Source of the DNA: Wurfbainia villosa
Taxonomy: Eukaryota > Streptophyta > Magnoliopsida > Zingiberales > Zingiberaceae
DNA: 64,000 nt
Assembly (NCBI GenBank): GCA_025175895.1
Contig: CM045997.1
Span: 104,766,479 to 104,830,478, forward strand
Reading direction: 5' to 3'
Shown here: positions 34,234-46,665 of the stretch, piece by piece
Layout of the letters: the number at the start of each line of letters is the position of its first letter
Position numbering within the stretch: the first letter of the stretch is position 1
The notes under the pieces: generated by a model
The model's database searches: none
What the model was told of the DNA's origin: nothing
The model's input: only the letters and a program-made list of their open reading frames with translations
Translations under genes and position numbers: made by a program

Positions 34234-35622
34234 TTTATTTTTGGTCTCACATTCAAATATTTTTCTACTAAGTATTATGATAGTTTTCTTAAAGAAAAAT
34301 TAAAAATTGATTTAGCCTAGGTCAAGTTTAGATTTCATGAACCTATAGAATTAGGTAAGCCTTCGCATCTCACAAAGACCTATGATTACCTATTTGTGTA
34401 TTGAGCTACGAAGATAGGTGTGAGATGCTAGGACTGCACCCCTGATTCCAGATGTAGACTCAGTACATCGATCGACATTAAACAAAAGGGATTTAAAACA
34501 AAATGATCACTTCAGTGACTAACTCTTTCCCAAGGCTTAATGATAATTTTATGTCATTTGAATTTTCCAAGAGTTAGACATTTATTTTAAGGACAAATTT
34601 TAGATGTGTATTTTCAATATATTTTCAATAATGATAATATTTTCAACTAAGGATTCATGCTTGGACAACTCTTATTGCATTTGCATTTTACATTATTAAA
34701 GCTTGCATTGAGGGGGAGAGAACAATTTTTCAAAATCCTTAATTGCATGGATTGAATTAAAGGGGGAGAAAACAATTTCAAAATTGAAAGCTTTAATTAA
34801 GGGGGAGGAAACAATTAAAGAGGAAATTAAAAGATTTTCAAAAAACTTAGTTTTTTTGGGAAAGAAATTTTTTAAGGTGTTTTCAAAATCTTAGAAATTT
34901 TCTTATATTTTGAAACACTTATATACTTTGAAAAGTATATTTTCAAAAACTAAAAAAAATCTTATATGACTTAGTTTACTTTGACAAGCTCATTTTAAAA
35001 AATTTAGCTTGAAAAACTAGTGACTTTTGAAAAAGTTTGAAAAACCTAAGTACTTTAAAATGCCTTGAGAAGCTTAAGTGCGTTGAGAAACTTATGTATT
35101 CTAAAGGCTTTGAGAATCTTAAGTATGTTGAGAAACTTAAGTATTCTAAAGGGCTTTGAGAAGCATAAGTATGTTGAGAAACTTAAGTATGTTGAAAAGC
35201 TTAGGTACTTAGAAATGATTATGTAGTAAAGCTATGAAAATTCACACTTAGTTTTTATCTTAAACCAATTTTGAAAGCTAATACTTTGAACTCACTTTTG
35301 TGAAGTTCTAAATTTTGACATTTGAAAGACAATAGTATTTTGATGTATGCGAAAGGGGAAGAGAGAGGTTTAAAGTTTGTAAAGAGAGGTTTTAAATTAG
35401 TATAAAAAATAGAGAAGTAAAATTTAAAGTTAATACACTTACTTGATATTAAGAATACATTTCATGATTTCATTCATTGCATATGAATTTAAACTTTATA
35501 CTTGAGCTTGATGCATTGCATTTGAATATATGAATATGTGTTGAACTTGATGCATTGCAATTTGATACATAAATTTACCTAACTTTAACCCATGTGTTGT
35601 CATACATCAAAAGGAGGGAGAT
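34234..35622 (+). other. Non-coding 3' region of F, several purine tracts
   Basis: Purine tracts GAGGGGGAGAG, AAGGGGGAGAAAAC and AAGGGGGAGGAAAC lie at 34710-34812, and the terminal tract AAAAGGAGGGAGAT at 35609-35622. A tandem array of about 24-48-base units with CTTAAGTATGTTGAGAAA occupies 35045-35215. A block at 34420-34470 (GAGATGCTAGGACTGCACCCCTGATTCCAGATGTAGA in pieces) is shared with A and C. Confidence 0.7.
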
Positions 35623-35665
35623 TATTCATGCAAGGAGCATCACTCTTTAGTTTTGATGTATGAAC
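35623..35665 (+). repeat. 3' LTR of F, piece 1
   Basis: The piece starts TATTCATGCAAGGAGCATCACTC, corresponding to the first 43 bases of the 5' LTR. It is cut by C after GATGTATGAAC. Confidence 0.85.
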
Positions 35666-36723
35666 TGTTGGTGCAGGGGCACCAGATAATCGAACCTAGA
35701 TTTTGATTATGGAAAAGGTTCAAAGTTAAGCTGTTATTATTATCTCATAAGCTATGTTAAGTGTGTAGGAAGTGTTTAAGCTATGATGAAGGTTAGCGAC
35801 ACTCGGAGAATCTCGAGATGAGAAACCGTGGTGGTCGGGCAATACCAGGAGAACTTCGTTGGAGTCGAAGAACCTGGGCGGAGACTGGAAGTTAAGTGAT
35901 AGGTCAGAAAGGACCAGAGGTAAGCATGAGTGTAGAGCGATGGTAAGGTCGTGTCCTTCATACGGGGATGACCGTAGGCGGCGACCTGACTAAGACTTCT
36001 GGAGGAAGATCTAGGTCGAGATTCTGTGCTAACTCTTTATTGAAGGGGAGTACTAAGCTGGCAATCAACTGTTGTCTATTGGTAGCCGATTTCTCCTACC
36101 ATCAGTCGACTGCTGAAGGTCATCAGTCGACTGCTATTCAAACTAGTCAGCTTGAAGAAAGTCAAGATAAGCTCCTCTTATCTTGGGGAGATAAGGAGCT
36201 TTGACTTAGATCCAAATCTCAACGAGTTAGGATTTGAAGGGCTATAAAAGAAGGGTCATTTCACCTATTTTCATGATCAATTCTTGCTCACAAAGTGCTC
36301 CCACAACGCCGCTCCTTCAACGACAACTCTACACCACTATAACACCGATGACACGTCGAGATTCCACCTCTTCATTCGTCGGTCGCTTAAAAGTTGTTCT
36401 TCAATTTTTTCTTTTCTTGTACTCGAAGGTTTTATCGTAACAAGAAGAGGTAGGCTTGTTGTCTCATCCTCGAGCTTTAGTTTTTCGTGTAATCATTGTC
36501 TCCTACCTCTAACGAGGAGACTTATAGTGGATTGCCCATTCGTACGTGGTCTAGGATCGTGGGGCCTTGGAGTAGCAACCTTTCAGTTGTGAATCAAGTA
36601 AAAACAAAGTGTCCCTTTACTTTTATTGTTTTACATTCCGTTGTGCTACTCGTGCTTTTGACGAAAAGAGAAAAGTTTTTACGATCGCTATTCACCTCCT
36701 CTAGCAATTCACTCGATCTAAAA
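35666..36723 (+). repeat. 5' LTR of C
   Basis: It starts TGTTGGTGCAGGGGCACC and ends CTCGATCTAAAA (CTCGATCCAACA in the partner). CAGTCGACTG palindromes lie at about 36098-36145 and the TATA box TATAAAA at 36243-36249. Confidence 0.9.
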
Positions 36724-36725
36724 AT

Positions 36726-36737
36726 TGGTATCAGAGT
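36726..36737 (+). other. Primer-binding site of C
   Basis: TGGTATCAGAGT lies two bases after the LTR, complementary to initiator methionine tRNA. Confidence 0.88.
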
Positions 36738-36902
36738 GGGGGCGCTAAGATTTGTTGCAACCACCAATCTAGCACATTCGTTTTTCTTTTTGTGTTCTTC
36801 AATTTAAGTTTTTCATTATCATTTTTCCTGCACTGCTAATCCAAGACCAAGTCTTAGCAATTTTTGTGTCTTTTGCTTTTTTGTGTGTAGGGTTTGTTTT
36901 TG

Positions 36903-38535
36903 ATGGCCCATCTCGAAGGGTTTAGCACCGCCCGACCTTCATTTTACAGTGGAGTTGACTTCCATTATTGGAAGGGTCGAATGGAGTGCTATCTAAAAAT
37001 CCAAGTCGAGATGTGGATAGTCATCCAGACTGGGTTCACCCTTCCGACTAATGAAGATGGTGAATACTTGGACTACGACAAGTGGACCAACGCCATGAAG
37101 TTCCAAGTGGAGGCCGATGCGAAAGACACACAGATCCTACAATACGGGCTCTCCAAATAAGAACTCAACCACGTCGGCCCATTCATCAGTGCGAAGGATC
37201 TGTAGAATAAGCTCATTGAGCTACACGAAGGGATGGTCGACACAAAGGTTTTGAAGCATGACCTTTTGTTAAACAAATTATTTAATTTTAAAATGCAGGA
37301 TCACGAGACCGCTACACAACTTCATGCAAGGATCCAGGACATCATGAATGACCTCCACTCGATCGGACAAAAGGTTGAGAATCGGGATGTAATCAGGTAT
37401 GGCTTGAACATTTTTCCTAGGACCACTTTGTGGGCATATATGGTTGATGCCTACAAAGTATATAGAGACTTATCTAAGATTAGACTAGATGAGCTTTTTT
37501 CCGAATTTGAATTGCACGAACAATCTAACTCGGCCTCGGTCGAGAAAAGTATTGTCTTAGTTGCAGGTTAAAAGAAGAAGGCGAAGAGCAAACCACCTCC
37601 TGAAGAAGAAGAGTACGAATCGGAGGTGAACGATGAGATGGAGACCGAGCTAGTGAATCTAGTTCAGAAGATGATCAAGAGTAGAAGACGACCCATCAAG
37701 AAATCCAAGAAAAAGAGACCTGAGCAAAGTTTAAATTACAAATGCTATGAATGCAACAGGAGGGGTCACATCAAATCGGAATGCCCGAGACTAAAGAACA
37801 AACCATCACAATCAAAGAAGGCACTCAACGCAACTTAGGAGGAGTCATCGGAGGAAGAAGATAAACTCAACAATCTAGCACTCATGGCCAAGTCGACTGA
37901 GCTTGAAGACGAATTCGAACCCCAAATGAACTACGAGTTTGAGACCGAGTCCAACTCCGACTCCGAATCCGACAATGAACTCCATTTTAAGACAAGCCAC
38001 GGATCGACATCCGACTTAAAAGATTCGATCAAGGTAAGTCGATCGTTAATTGATACTCTATATAGTGCAATTAAATATTTAACTAAGAAGTTAGCTAAGT
38101 CCGAGTCCAAGGTCGAGACATTAGTTAAGGAGGCTAAACTCCTTAAACATGAGGTCTCCCTAACCTCTTCGACTAGTCAAGTTCGAGAAGAGAACTCAAC
38201 TCGAGTTGAAAAACTTGAAGAAGAGAACTCTCTCTTGAAAGGATAAGTCCAAGACCTTAGGAAATTATTAGAAAGATTTACTTTGGGGTCCAAGGGTCTT
38301 GACCTACTACTTGGATCATAAAGGGCCATGTACAATAAGGTCGGACTCTGATTTAGATTAACCACAACGAACAAGTCATATATGTCGATTGTAAATCGAA
38401 ATAGACAAAAAGTAAAAGCATGGGTCCCTAAGACCCTTTTAAATTCTCAATTAGGATCCACTAAGTATTGAGTTCCCAAGGACCAAATCCACTACGTGGA
38501 AAGACCGCATCGATTCAATGGTCCAGGGGAAGCTA
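36903..38535 (+). pseudogene. gag: Gag of C with several nonsense changes
   Basis: The start MAHLEGFSTARPSF matches gag of A. The frame is broken at about 37158 (TAA), 37203 (TAG in place of a tryptophan codon), 37569 (TAA), 37836 (TAG for tryptophan) and 38244 (TAA), with further changes downstream. Domains run in the usual order: gag domain, acidic linker, CCHC knuckle (CYECNRRGHIKSEC, near 37741), coiled coil, and a tail with KDQIHYVERP ending at the solo LTR insertion. It is non-functional. Confidence 0.85.
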
Positions 38536-38536
38536 G

Positions 38537-39611
38537 TGTTGGTGTAGGGGCACCAGATAATCGAACCTGTATTTTGATTATGGCAAAGACACAAAGTTAA
38601 GTTTACATTGTTATCTTACGAGCTAAATCGAGTATGTAGAAAAGTACTAAAGCTAGAGTCGAAGGCTAGCGACACTCGGAGGAAGCCGCGGTGGTCGGGC
38701 GACACTCGAGTGACTTCGGAGGGAGTCGAAAGAATCGAGTGGAAGGCTGGAAGAGAAAGTGACACAGTAAGTATCAAGGTAAGCTCATGTGAGTGAGAAA
38801 TGGTAAGGTCGTGTCCTCTGTACGGGGATGACCGTAGGCGGCGATCCGACTAAGACTTCTTGTGGAAGGTCTAGGTCGAGATCGGACGGTTAGAAACCGT
38901 TGCATTTATCATTTTCCAAGCTAACCTCTCACTGCAGGGAAGTGGCCAGGCTGGCAGTCGACTGCTGGACATTGGGCAGTCGACTGATGCTCATCATTCG
39001 ACTGATGGGAGTCATTAGTCGACTGATGGCGACGAATCAGCCTTTGCGCTAGGTCAAAATGGATAAGGTTTGACGCGACCACTTCGTGATAAAAATTATA
39101 CAACTTCGTGATCTGTTCCAAAAAAAGAGGAGACATTTTTAGAGGCCAAAATCTATAAAAGGAGGGGAGGATTGCAACTCCAAATCACATCAAGTTTATT
39201 CTCAAGTGCTCCTACAACGCTAACGCTCCAACGCCGTCATAACGTCGACGCGACGACAAGTTCAAATCTCCTTCGTCGGCAACAGTAGCAAGTAATTGTT
39301 TTTATTGTATTCTTTGTTTTAATCGTAACAAGATGAGGTAGGCTTGTTGCCTCATTCTCGTACTTTCGGTTTTGTGATCGTTGTCTCCTACCTCCAATGA
39401 GGAGGAGACGTTATAGTGCTTTGCCCTCCGTACGCGGTCTAGGACCGATAGGGCCTTAGAGTAGCAACCGCTGGGTTGTGAACCAAGTAAAAATAAATGT
39501 GTCTCTTTATTTTCCGCTGCTCTTACTCATTTAATTATCTACTCGAATAAAACGTTGAAAAGATTTACGATCGCTATTCACCCCCCTCTAGCGACGCTTC
39601 TCGATCCAACA
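38537..39611 (+). repeat. Solo LTR inside C
   Basis: It is a single 1075-base LTR (TGTTGGTGTAGGGGC... to CTCGATCCAACA) flanked by GCTAG at 38532-38536 and 39612-39616. It is related to the LTRs of C. Palindromes CAGTCGACTG lie at 38955-39030 and TATA at 39154-39160. It is what remains after recombination between the two LTRs of a full element that had inserted at the gag/spacer boundary of C. Confidence 0.93.
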
Positions 39612-39616
39612 GCTAG

Positions 39617-40220
39617 TACTAAACTTGTTTGCTCTACTTCTTGATTTAGTTTTGCATGCTTAGTTAATTTTTTGTTTTAACTTTTAGAACGGCTAGATAA
39701 GATTAATAGTTAGTCAACCTTGATAACATAGCATTAGGACGTGACGAGATAATAGAACGTTACGGAAACAAGGTCTTGTGTGTCCGAGTTAGATAAGGCG
39801 TATCTAGCTTGGTACACTCGGCTAAGTTGAACTAGATAAAGCTACCTTGCCACATCCTAAACTAGTTAGACCAGGAAGTAACCTTAAGTGACTTAAGTAA
39901 ACATTTTCTTGAAATTGGCTTTGTCTAAGGAAATAATCGTTGTTCCGATCAAAGAAGGCCTCTGTGCCTCGCCACGACCTGGAAGCCATTTTCTCAAAAA
40001 GTTTACTTAACAAGCTAAGGGTTAAATCTAAATCTAACCCAAGGTTGATTATCTTCAAATCACTAAACTTAACTAAGTAAAATTGAAGTCATCTCACAAA
40101 ATATATAAGGTTAACATGTTTGAACATGTTGAAAGGGTGAGATGATTCCTAGGATTTAAAAGTTTTTAACCAAATTGTAAAATCCCAATATCCGATCCAA
40201 CTACTATATGTGTAGGATCA
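39617..40220 (+). other. Gag-pol spacer of C
   Basis: It matches the A spacer over most of its length (CTCGCCACGACCTGGAAGCC, GTTCCGATCAAAGAAGGCC, CATCTCACAA) and ends in TATATGTGTAG before pol. It has no open frame of note. Confidence 0.7.
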
Positions 40221-43200
40221 ATGAATCTTGGACAGTGGGTGCTCCCGACATATGACTGGAGATCGACTAAAGTTTTCGAATCTCAGATTCAAAAACCAAG
40301 GATCAGTAACATTTAGAAACAACGGGAAGCTCAAAATCATCGAATTAGGGGATAATGAGCTAAACTCGAACTTTATAATTCGTCAAGTACTTTTAGTTGA
40401 ACATTTTGAGTTTAATCTACTTAGTGTTAGTCAATTGTGTGACAATAACTATAAGGTCATATTCTTAGAAAATGAATGCCTAATTAAAAATAATGATACT
40501 TCAAAAACTATACTTAAAGGAACTAGAAATAGCAACATTTACATAATCAACTTACCCAACTCCTCAACTAAGTGTCTAATGACACAGCAAGAGGAATCCT
40601 GGTTGTGGCACAGATGACTCGGCCACTCTCATCCAAGACTCATACACAAAATGAGTTAGAGTGACTTAGTTAGAGGCCTACCCAACCTTAATAACTTGAA
40701 GATAAAATATGTAATGCTTGTCAATAAGGTAAAAAAACTGGGACTTCACATCAACTAACTAATCAAGAAAGAACTAAAAGTGTACTTGATCTCCTACACT
40801 TAGACCTCTTTGAATCTCATGGAACCAAGTCACTAAATGGAAGCCAATACTATCTAGTTATAGTCAATGACTACTCTAGGTTCACATGAGTTAGGTTTTT
40901 AAAACATAAAAGTGAAACCTTAGATACACTCACCAATCTATGCAAATTAATAGAAAATGAAAAGGATCTCATGATAAAGAGAATTAGAAGCGATCATGGT
41001 GGTGAATTCGAAAACCATAGGTTCACTGACTTTTGTAACCAAAACGGGTACCACCATGAGTTCTCCTGCCCAAGGAACCCTCAACAAAATGGTCTAGTTG
41101 AACGTAAAAATAGAACCTTACAAGAAGTCGCTAAAACCATGTTGAATGAGTACAACCTACCTAATAGGTTTTGGGTAGAAGCGGTCAATACGACCTGCTA
41201 TGTTCAAAATAGGATTCTATTAGTTAGAAGACACCTTAAAAATCATATGAAATCTATTACGAAAAACTACCCAACATTAAGTACTTTAGGGTTTTTGGAT
41301 GTAGGGTACATATATTAAACACTAAAGATTATTTAGGAAAGTTCACCTCTAAAACAACTACCGGAATATTTCTAGGATACTCAACCACTAGTAAAGCATA
41401 TAGAGTGTATAACAATGAAACCCTAAAAATTGAAGAAACAATCAATGTAGTATTTGATGAAGAAAACAAAATCCCAAAACCCGAAGTAGAATTGATTAAT
41501 GAACAAATTGAAAATGATGCTAGACCTGAACCTAACCATCAAAACAAGTCTATTATAAATCCTAACCCAAATCAATCTAGGTCACAAGAAAATCATCCTA
41601 TTGATCAAGTAATAGGTGATCCTAATCTAGGGGTTCGAACTAGATCGTCCTATAGAAACCTAAGCCAAATTTCACTCATCTCAAAAATCAAACCCAAAAC
41701 AATTGAACAAGCTCTTCTTGACATCGATTGGATTATAGCCATGCAAGAAGAGTTAGCTCAATTTACTAGGAGTCAAGTTTGGGAATTAGTACCCTCGCCT
41801 AAGGGAAAAATAATAATTGGAACAAGGTGGGTATTCCGAAACAAACTTGATGATAAAGGAGATGTTGTTAGGAATAAGGCTAGGTTAGTTGCTAAAAGAT
41901 TTAGTAAAGTAGAGGGGTTAGACTATGATGAAACATATGCACCCGTAGTTAGACTTGAATCGATTAGAATGTTATTATCCTACGATGCACATCAAGGCTT
42001 CAAATTATTTCAAATGGATGTTAAGTCAGCATCAGGGATGTCAAGCCTACGATGCACTTGAATCGATTAGAATGTTATTAGCCTACGATGCACATCAGGG
42101 TTTATTAAGGAAGAGGTTTATGTTAGCCAACCACCTAGATTTGAAAGTCTAGACAAACTCGATCATGTCTTCAAACTTAGAAAAACCTTATATGGATTAA
42201 AGCAAGCTCCTAGAGCTATGTATGAAAGGCTTTCAATTTACCTTAAGTCTAAGGAATTTAATCAAGGTTTAGTTGAACCAACTCTTTTTGTAAAATCCAT
42301 AGGAAAAGAGATCTTTATTGCACAAATTTATGCAGACGACATAATTTTTGGTACAACTAATACAACCTTATTAACTGAGTTCATTTCACTAATGGAAAGT
42401 GAATTCGAAATGAACTTAGTAGGAGAACTTACTTTTTTCTTAGGCTTACAAATAAAATAAACCAGGGAAGAAATTTACTTACACCAACGTAAATATACTA
42501 AGGAGTTAGTTAATAGATTTGGAATGCAAAATGCTAAGGAAATTAATACACCAATGGCAACTAACGTAAATATAGGAGAAGACTTAGAAGGAAAAGCAAT
42601 CGATTTAAAGTACTATATGAGCATGATAGGTAGCCTTCTTTACTTAATTGCGAGTCGACTTGATATACTTTTCGCAGTAAGTATGTGTGTGAGATTTCAA
42701 TCTTGCATAAAGGAGTCACACCTAATGCTAGTCAAACGAATTTTTAGGTACCTAAAAGGAACACTAAACGTAGGTATTTGACACCCTAGATCTAGCGAGT
42801 TCAAACTAATCGGCTACTCCGACTCAGATTATGCTAGTAGTAAACTCGATATGAAGAGCACGAATGGATGTTGCCAACTCCTATGCTCGAGTCTAGTCAG
42901 CTGGTGTAGTAGAAAGCAACATTGTGTTGTCTTATCTACCATCGAAGCTGAGTAAGTTGCAATGGATGAGTGTGTCGCTCAACTTCTTTGGATGAAACAT
43001 ACTCTCCAAGACTTTCATTTAAATTTTAGTAACACTAGAATTTTAATTGATAACATTAGTTCAATTAACCTAACTAAGAACCCAATTTGTCACTCTATGA
43101 CTAAACACATAGAAGTCAAGCACCATTTTATACGAGAACATGTAGCAAATAGAACTATAAAACTCGAATATGTTGAATCGAAATTGAACCTAGCGGGCAT

Positions 43201-43273
43201 TTTCATGAAACCCTTACCCGAAGCAGAATTTAGTCTGCTTAGACGAAGGTTAGGAATGTACGTAGTAGAATAG
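40221..43273 (+). pseudogene. pol: Pol of C, broken by stops and a local rearrangement
   Basis: Pieces follow A: protease (LDSGCSRHMTGD near 40233), pre-integrase, integrase with DHGGEFEN and ERKNRTLQE, reverse transcriptase, and RNase H ending LLRRRLGMYVVE. Lesions include a TGA just before the protease, stops near 40615 and 40657, and a rearrangement at about 41951-42103. There, about 50 bases (CTTGAATCGATTAGAATGTT and following) are duplicated while the FLNGY part is lost. The catalytic YVDD is YADD here (near 42330). A stop replaces the tyrosine after STIEAE in RNase H. Confidence 0.88.
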
Positions 43274-44107
43274 GACTCAACTCTTATTTATACTCTACCT
43301 TTATTTTTCATGCTACATGGAACTAGCTTAGGTTGTACCTTAGAAAGCATGCACCTATAGATTTAAGGAGCCAACACATCTCACAACACATAGGATCAAT
43401 GTGTTTGTGTACTAAGCCACGTAGATGGCCGTGAGATGTTAAGACCTTACTCTTGATTCCAGATGTAGATCTAGTGCATCAATATGAATCATGGAGTATA
43501 ATTATTTAAAATAACCAACTCTAATCAAGACTTATTGATCATTTTATATCAATTAAGTCAAAAAGATTGAACATGCTTTTAGATGAACTTATATTGAAAC
43601 TATTATTTTCAAAATTTAAAGGGGACATGTTTGGACTTTAAACATATGGGGTTCTAAAGTTTTTTTTTTCAAAGCCCTCAAATATTTTCGATTTTTGGAA
43701 AAAGGGGGAGAAGAGAGGCCAAAGTTAAGGGATTAAAAGTTTTTTTAAAACTTAACTTTCTTTAAGTGGCCAAATGTTAAGGGGGAGAGATAAGCTCTTT
43801 TTTCAAAAACTCACCTAAGATCAAGGGGGAGGTAACCTCGAGGGGGAGGATTTGAAAAAGAGCTTACTCATACTAACTTACTCATGCCATGCTTATTACA
43901 TATTTCATACATGCTTATTACATGTTTACTGCATACTTACACTTACTTACTTATATTTCATTACTACATGCCACTCATGTTTATTACTACACTTGCTTGC
44001 TTATATTTCATTACTACATACCACTCATGTTTATTACTACTATTCTGTTTATGCTCTAATTTTTCTTAACTTTGAATCGGTTTGCCATAGATCAAAAAGG
44101 AAAAGAT
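43274..44107 (+). other. Non-coding 3' region of C with purine tracts
   Basis: GGGGGAG tracts lie at 43703-43712, 43780-43788, 43824-43833 and 43843-43850, with a weaker terminal tract AAAAAGGAAAAGAT before the LTR. A block of about 57 bases with CTTATATTTCATTACTACAT and CCACTCATGTTTATTACTAC is repeated in tandem at 43940-44041. Confidence 0.7.
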
Positions 44108-45202
44108 TGTTGGTACAGAGGCACCAGATAATCGAACCTAGGTTTTGATTATGGAAAAGATTCAAAGTTAAGCCGTTATTGTTATCTCATAAGTTGTGTT
44201 ATGTGTGCAGGAAGTGTTTAAGATAAGCTTAAGGTCAGCGACACCTGGAGAATCTCGGGATGAGAAATCGTGGTGGTCGGGGGACACCAGGAGAACTTCG
44301 TTGGATTCGAAGAACCTGGGTGGATACCGGAAGCTAAGCGACAGATCGGAAAGGACCAAAGGTAAGCACAAGTGCAGAGCGATGGTAAGGTCATGTCCCT
44401 CATACGGGGACAACTATAGGTGACGATCCGACTAAGACTTCTGGAGGAAGATTTAGGTCGAGATCGGACGGTAAGGAACCGTTGTATTTACCATCGCTCA
44501 TGTATTCTATGCTAACTCTTTATTACAGGAGAGTGACTAAGCTGGCAGTCGACTGTTGGCTATTGGCAGTCGACTACTCCTACCATCAGTCGACTGTTGA
44601 AGGTCATCAGTCGACTGCTATTCAAATTTGTTATCTCAAAGGAAGTCAAGATAAGCTCCTCTTATCTTGGGGAGATAAGGAGCTTTGACTTAGATCCAAA
44701 TCTCAACGAGCTAGGGTTTGAAGGGATATAAAAGAAGGGTCATTTCACCTCTTTTCATGATCAAATCTTGCTCACAAAGTGCTCTCACAATGCCACTCCT
44801 TCAACGACAACTCTACGCCACTATAACGCCGATGACATGCCGAGATTCCACCTCTTCATTCGTCGATAGCTTAAAATTTGTTTCTTTTTCTTGCACTCGA
44901 AGGTTTTATCATAATGAGAAGAGGTAGGCTTGTTGCTTCATCCTCGAGCTTTTGTTTTTCGTGTAATTATTATATCCTACCTCCAACGAGGAGGAGACTT
45001 ATAGTGGATTGCTCCTTCGTAAATGGGCTAGGATCGCGGGGCCTTGGAGTATCAACCTTTCTGTTGTGAACCAAGTAAAAACAAAGTGTCCCTTTACTTT
45101 TATTATTTTACATTCCGCTGTGCTACTTGTGTTTTTGACGAAAAGAGAAAAGTTTTCATAATCACTATTCACCCCCCTTCTAGCGATTCACTCGATCCAA
45201 CA
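44108..45202 (+). repeat. 3' LTR of C
   Basis: It pairs with 35666-36723. Palindromes lie at 44545-44630 and the TATA box at 44727-44733. It ends CTCGATCCAACA at the TGAAC duplication. Confidence 0.9.
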
Positions 45203-45400
45203 TGAACCATAGTTGAAGTTAGGAATTACTTGTCTTTTAATATGTGTGTTAAGTATGCAGACTTAACAGAAAAGTCCTAGTAGGTCAGACTGGCTAGATA
45301 TTAAGTAAAGTATTGAAAGTCCTAGTAGGTTAGGCAGACCTGATACTAGATAATGAGAAGGAAGTTATAGTAGGTCGTATTGATTGGATACTAGGCAGAT
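45203..45400 (+). repeat. 3' LTR of F, piece 2
   Basis: It continues the F LTR after C (TGAACCATAGTTGAAGTTAG) with the CCTAGTAGGTC repeats, and is cut by D after AGGCAGAT. Confidence 0.88.
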
Positions 45401-46665
45401 TGTTGGAATGTAGGTGGCCGGCTAAAAAGGGGTGAATAGTCCTCTTCGGACGATGATGGTAATTGCTTCGTTGATTGTCTAAAAATTCTATTAGCGCAGC
45501 GGAAATGTAAAATCTAAAGTAAAACAATGCAAAGAAACAAACAAGAATACAAACGCTAACACCAAGTCGTAACATGGTTCACGACCCTTACCGCTAATCC
45601 ACTACTCGATTCGTTCCAAGGTGAATCACTCCTTAAAGCTTTCCATTAATCTCTCCTTGGCACTAAGCAAGGTGGAGGTAACCTTTCTTACAATCTCCCT
45701 CTTACAATATGATTGAAATAAAAGCTAGTAAGAGGAGTTGAAAACGTTTGGGCACTTGGGAGGATGTTTAGAGATCAAGCATTAGACACCCCAAGTGTCC
45801 AAGGGCTCCTTCTTATAGAGAAGAGCCCATTCTTCCCGTTAACACAGCGGCAGTCGACTGATGTCCCAATCAATCGACTGCCCCTGTAGTCATTGCCCTA
45901 TAATGGCTTCTTCCACGTTGGATTTCAACTAACAGCTCCCACATCAGTCGATTGATCATCCCATCAGTCGATTGATCATCCCATTAGTCGACTGATGGAG
46001 CTAACAGTCGAGTGCCGGAAGCGAGCACTCGACTGATCAACATTCTGTGCCCGAAACCCTTGCGACCAGTCGACTGATGCCATCATCAGTCGACTGGTGG
46101 TTTCGTCAGTCGACTGCCAACCCTTGGCAGTCGACTGCTGTGACACAAATCTGACTCGAACACCAGTCGAGTCAACAGTCGACTTGGAGCAGTCGACTGC
46201 CATGTCATGGCAGTCGACTGATGTTGAAAAATCTCATCTGACACTTAGCCAAATGACCAAGTTTCACCTACGATCTACCCCATCCCGGGTTACAATAGCT
46301 TACTCTCATTCCCTTGGAGTCCCTCGCCTTTGAAGTTGTCTTCGTCCAACAACATCCCTCGGATGCGCCAAGCGCACGGCTTCGCAGCGCCATCCTTCGC
46401 GTCTCTCCCTGAAGTCTACTTCCTCTAGCTTCACTCCAATGCTCCTCGTCCGGCGGTCCCTCGGATGCACCAAGCGCACGACTTTCGCAATGCATCTTTC
46501 ACTGACTCAAAGACCGAGTCATGAGAGGCGAAACTTGCCAATGCTCCATGTGCGAATTACTAAGTCCTGCAAGACTCTAACGCACATATGAAAACCATAA
46601 CAACCTAACTTAAACCCTTTGCCACACACATAAAAACCATATCACATGAGTTGATTGCCCTAACA
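45401..46665 (-). repeat. 3' LTR of D
   Basis: It begins TGTTGGAATGTAGG and ends GCCCTAACA on the plus strand. The TATA box is at 45811-45820 on the minus strand (CTCTATAAGA). The region upstream of it in minus-strand sense (about 45855-46225) has at least a dozen CAGTCGACTG-type palindromes. Confidence 0.9.
45855..46225 (-). repeat. Palindromic box array, 3' LTR of D
   Basis: There are many perfect CAGTCGACTG decamers and near copies (CAGTCGATTG, CAGTCGAGT), often in facing pairs such as those around CCATGTCATGG. This array is absent in this form from the paired LTR. Confidence 0.88.

Larger units (their letters stand above)
35666..45202 (+). mobile_element. C: complete but decayed copia Sirevirus-type element
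   Basis: It has two LTRs (35666-36723 and 44108-45202) and flanks TGAAC at 35661-35665 and 45203-45207. The primer-binding site TGGTATCAGAGT, gag, spacer, pol and purine tracts lie in the same order as in A, and protein pieces resemble A closely. Gag and pol both carry several stops. The element sits inside the 3' LTR of F and is itself interrupted by a solo LTR. Confidence 0.93.

Noticed and set aside
45855..46225. CRISPR-like array of CAGTCGACTG
   Set aside because: The repeats are 10-base palindromes with irregular spacing inside an LTR of a plant element; no cas genes and no constant spacer length.
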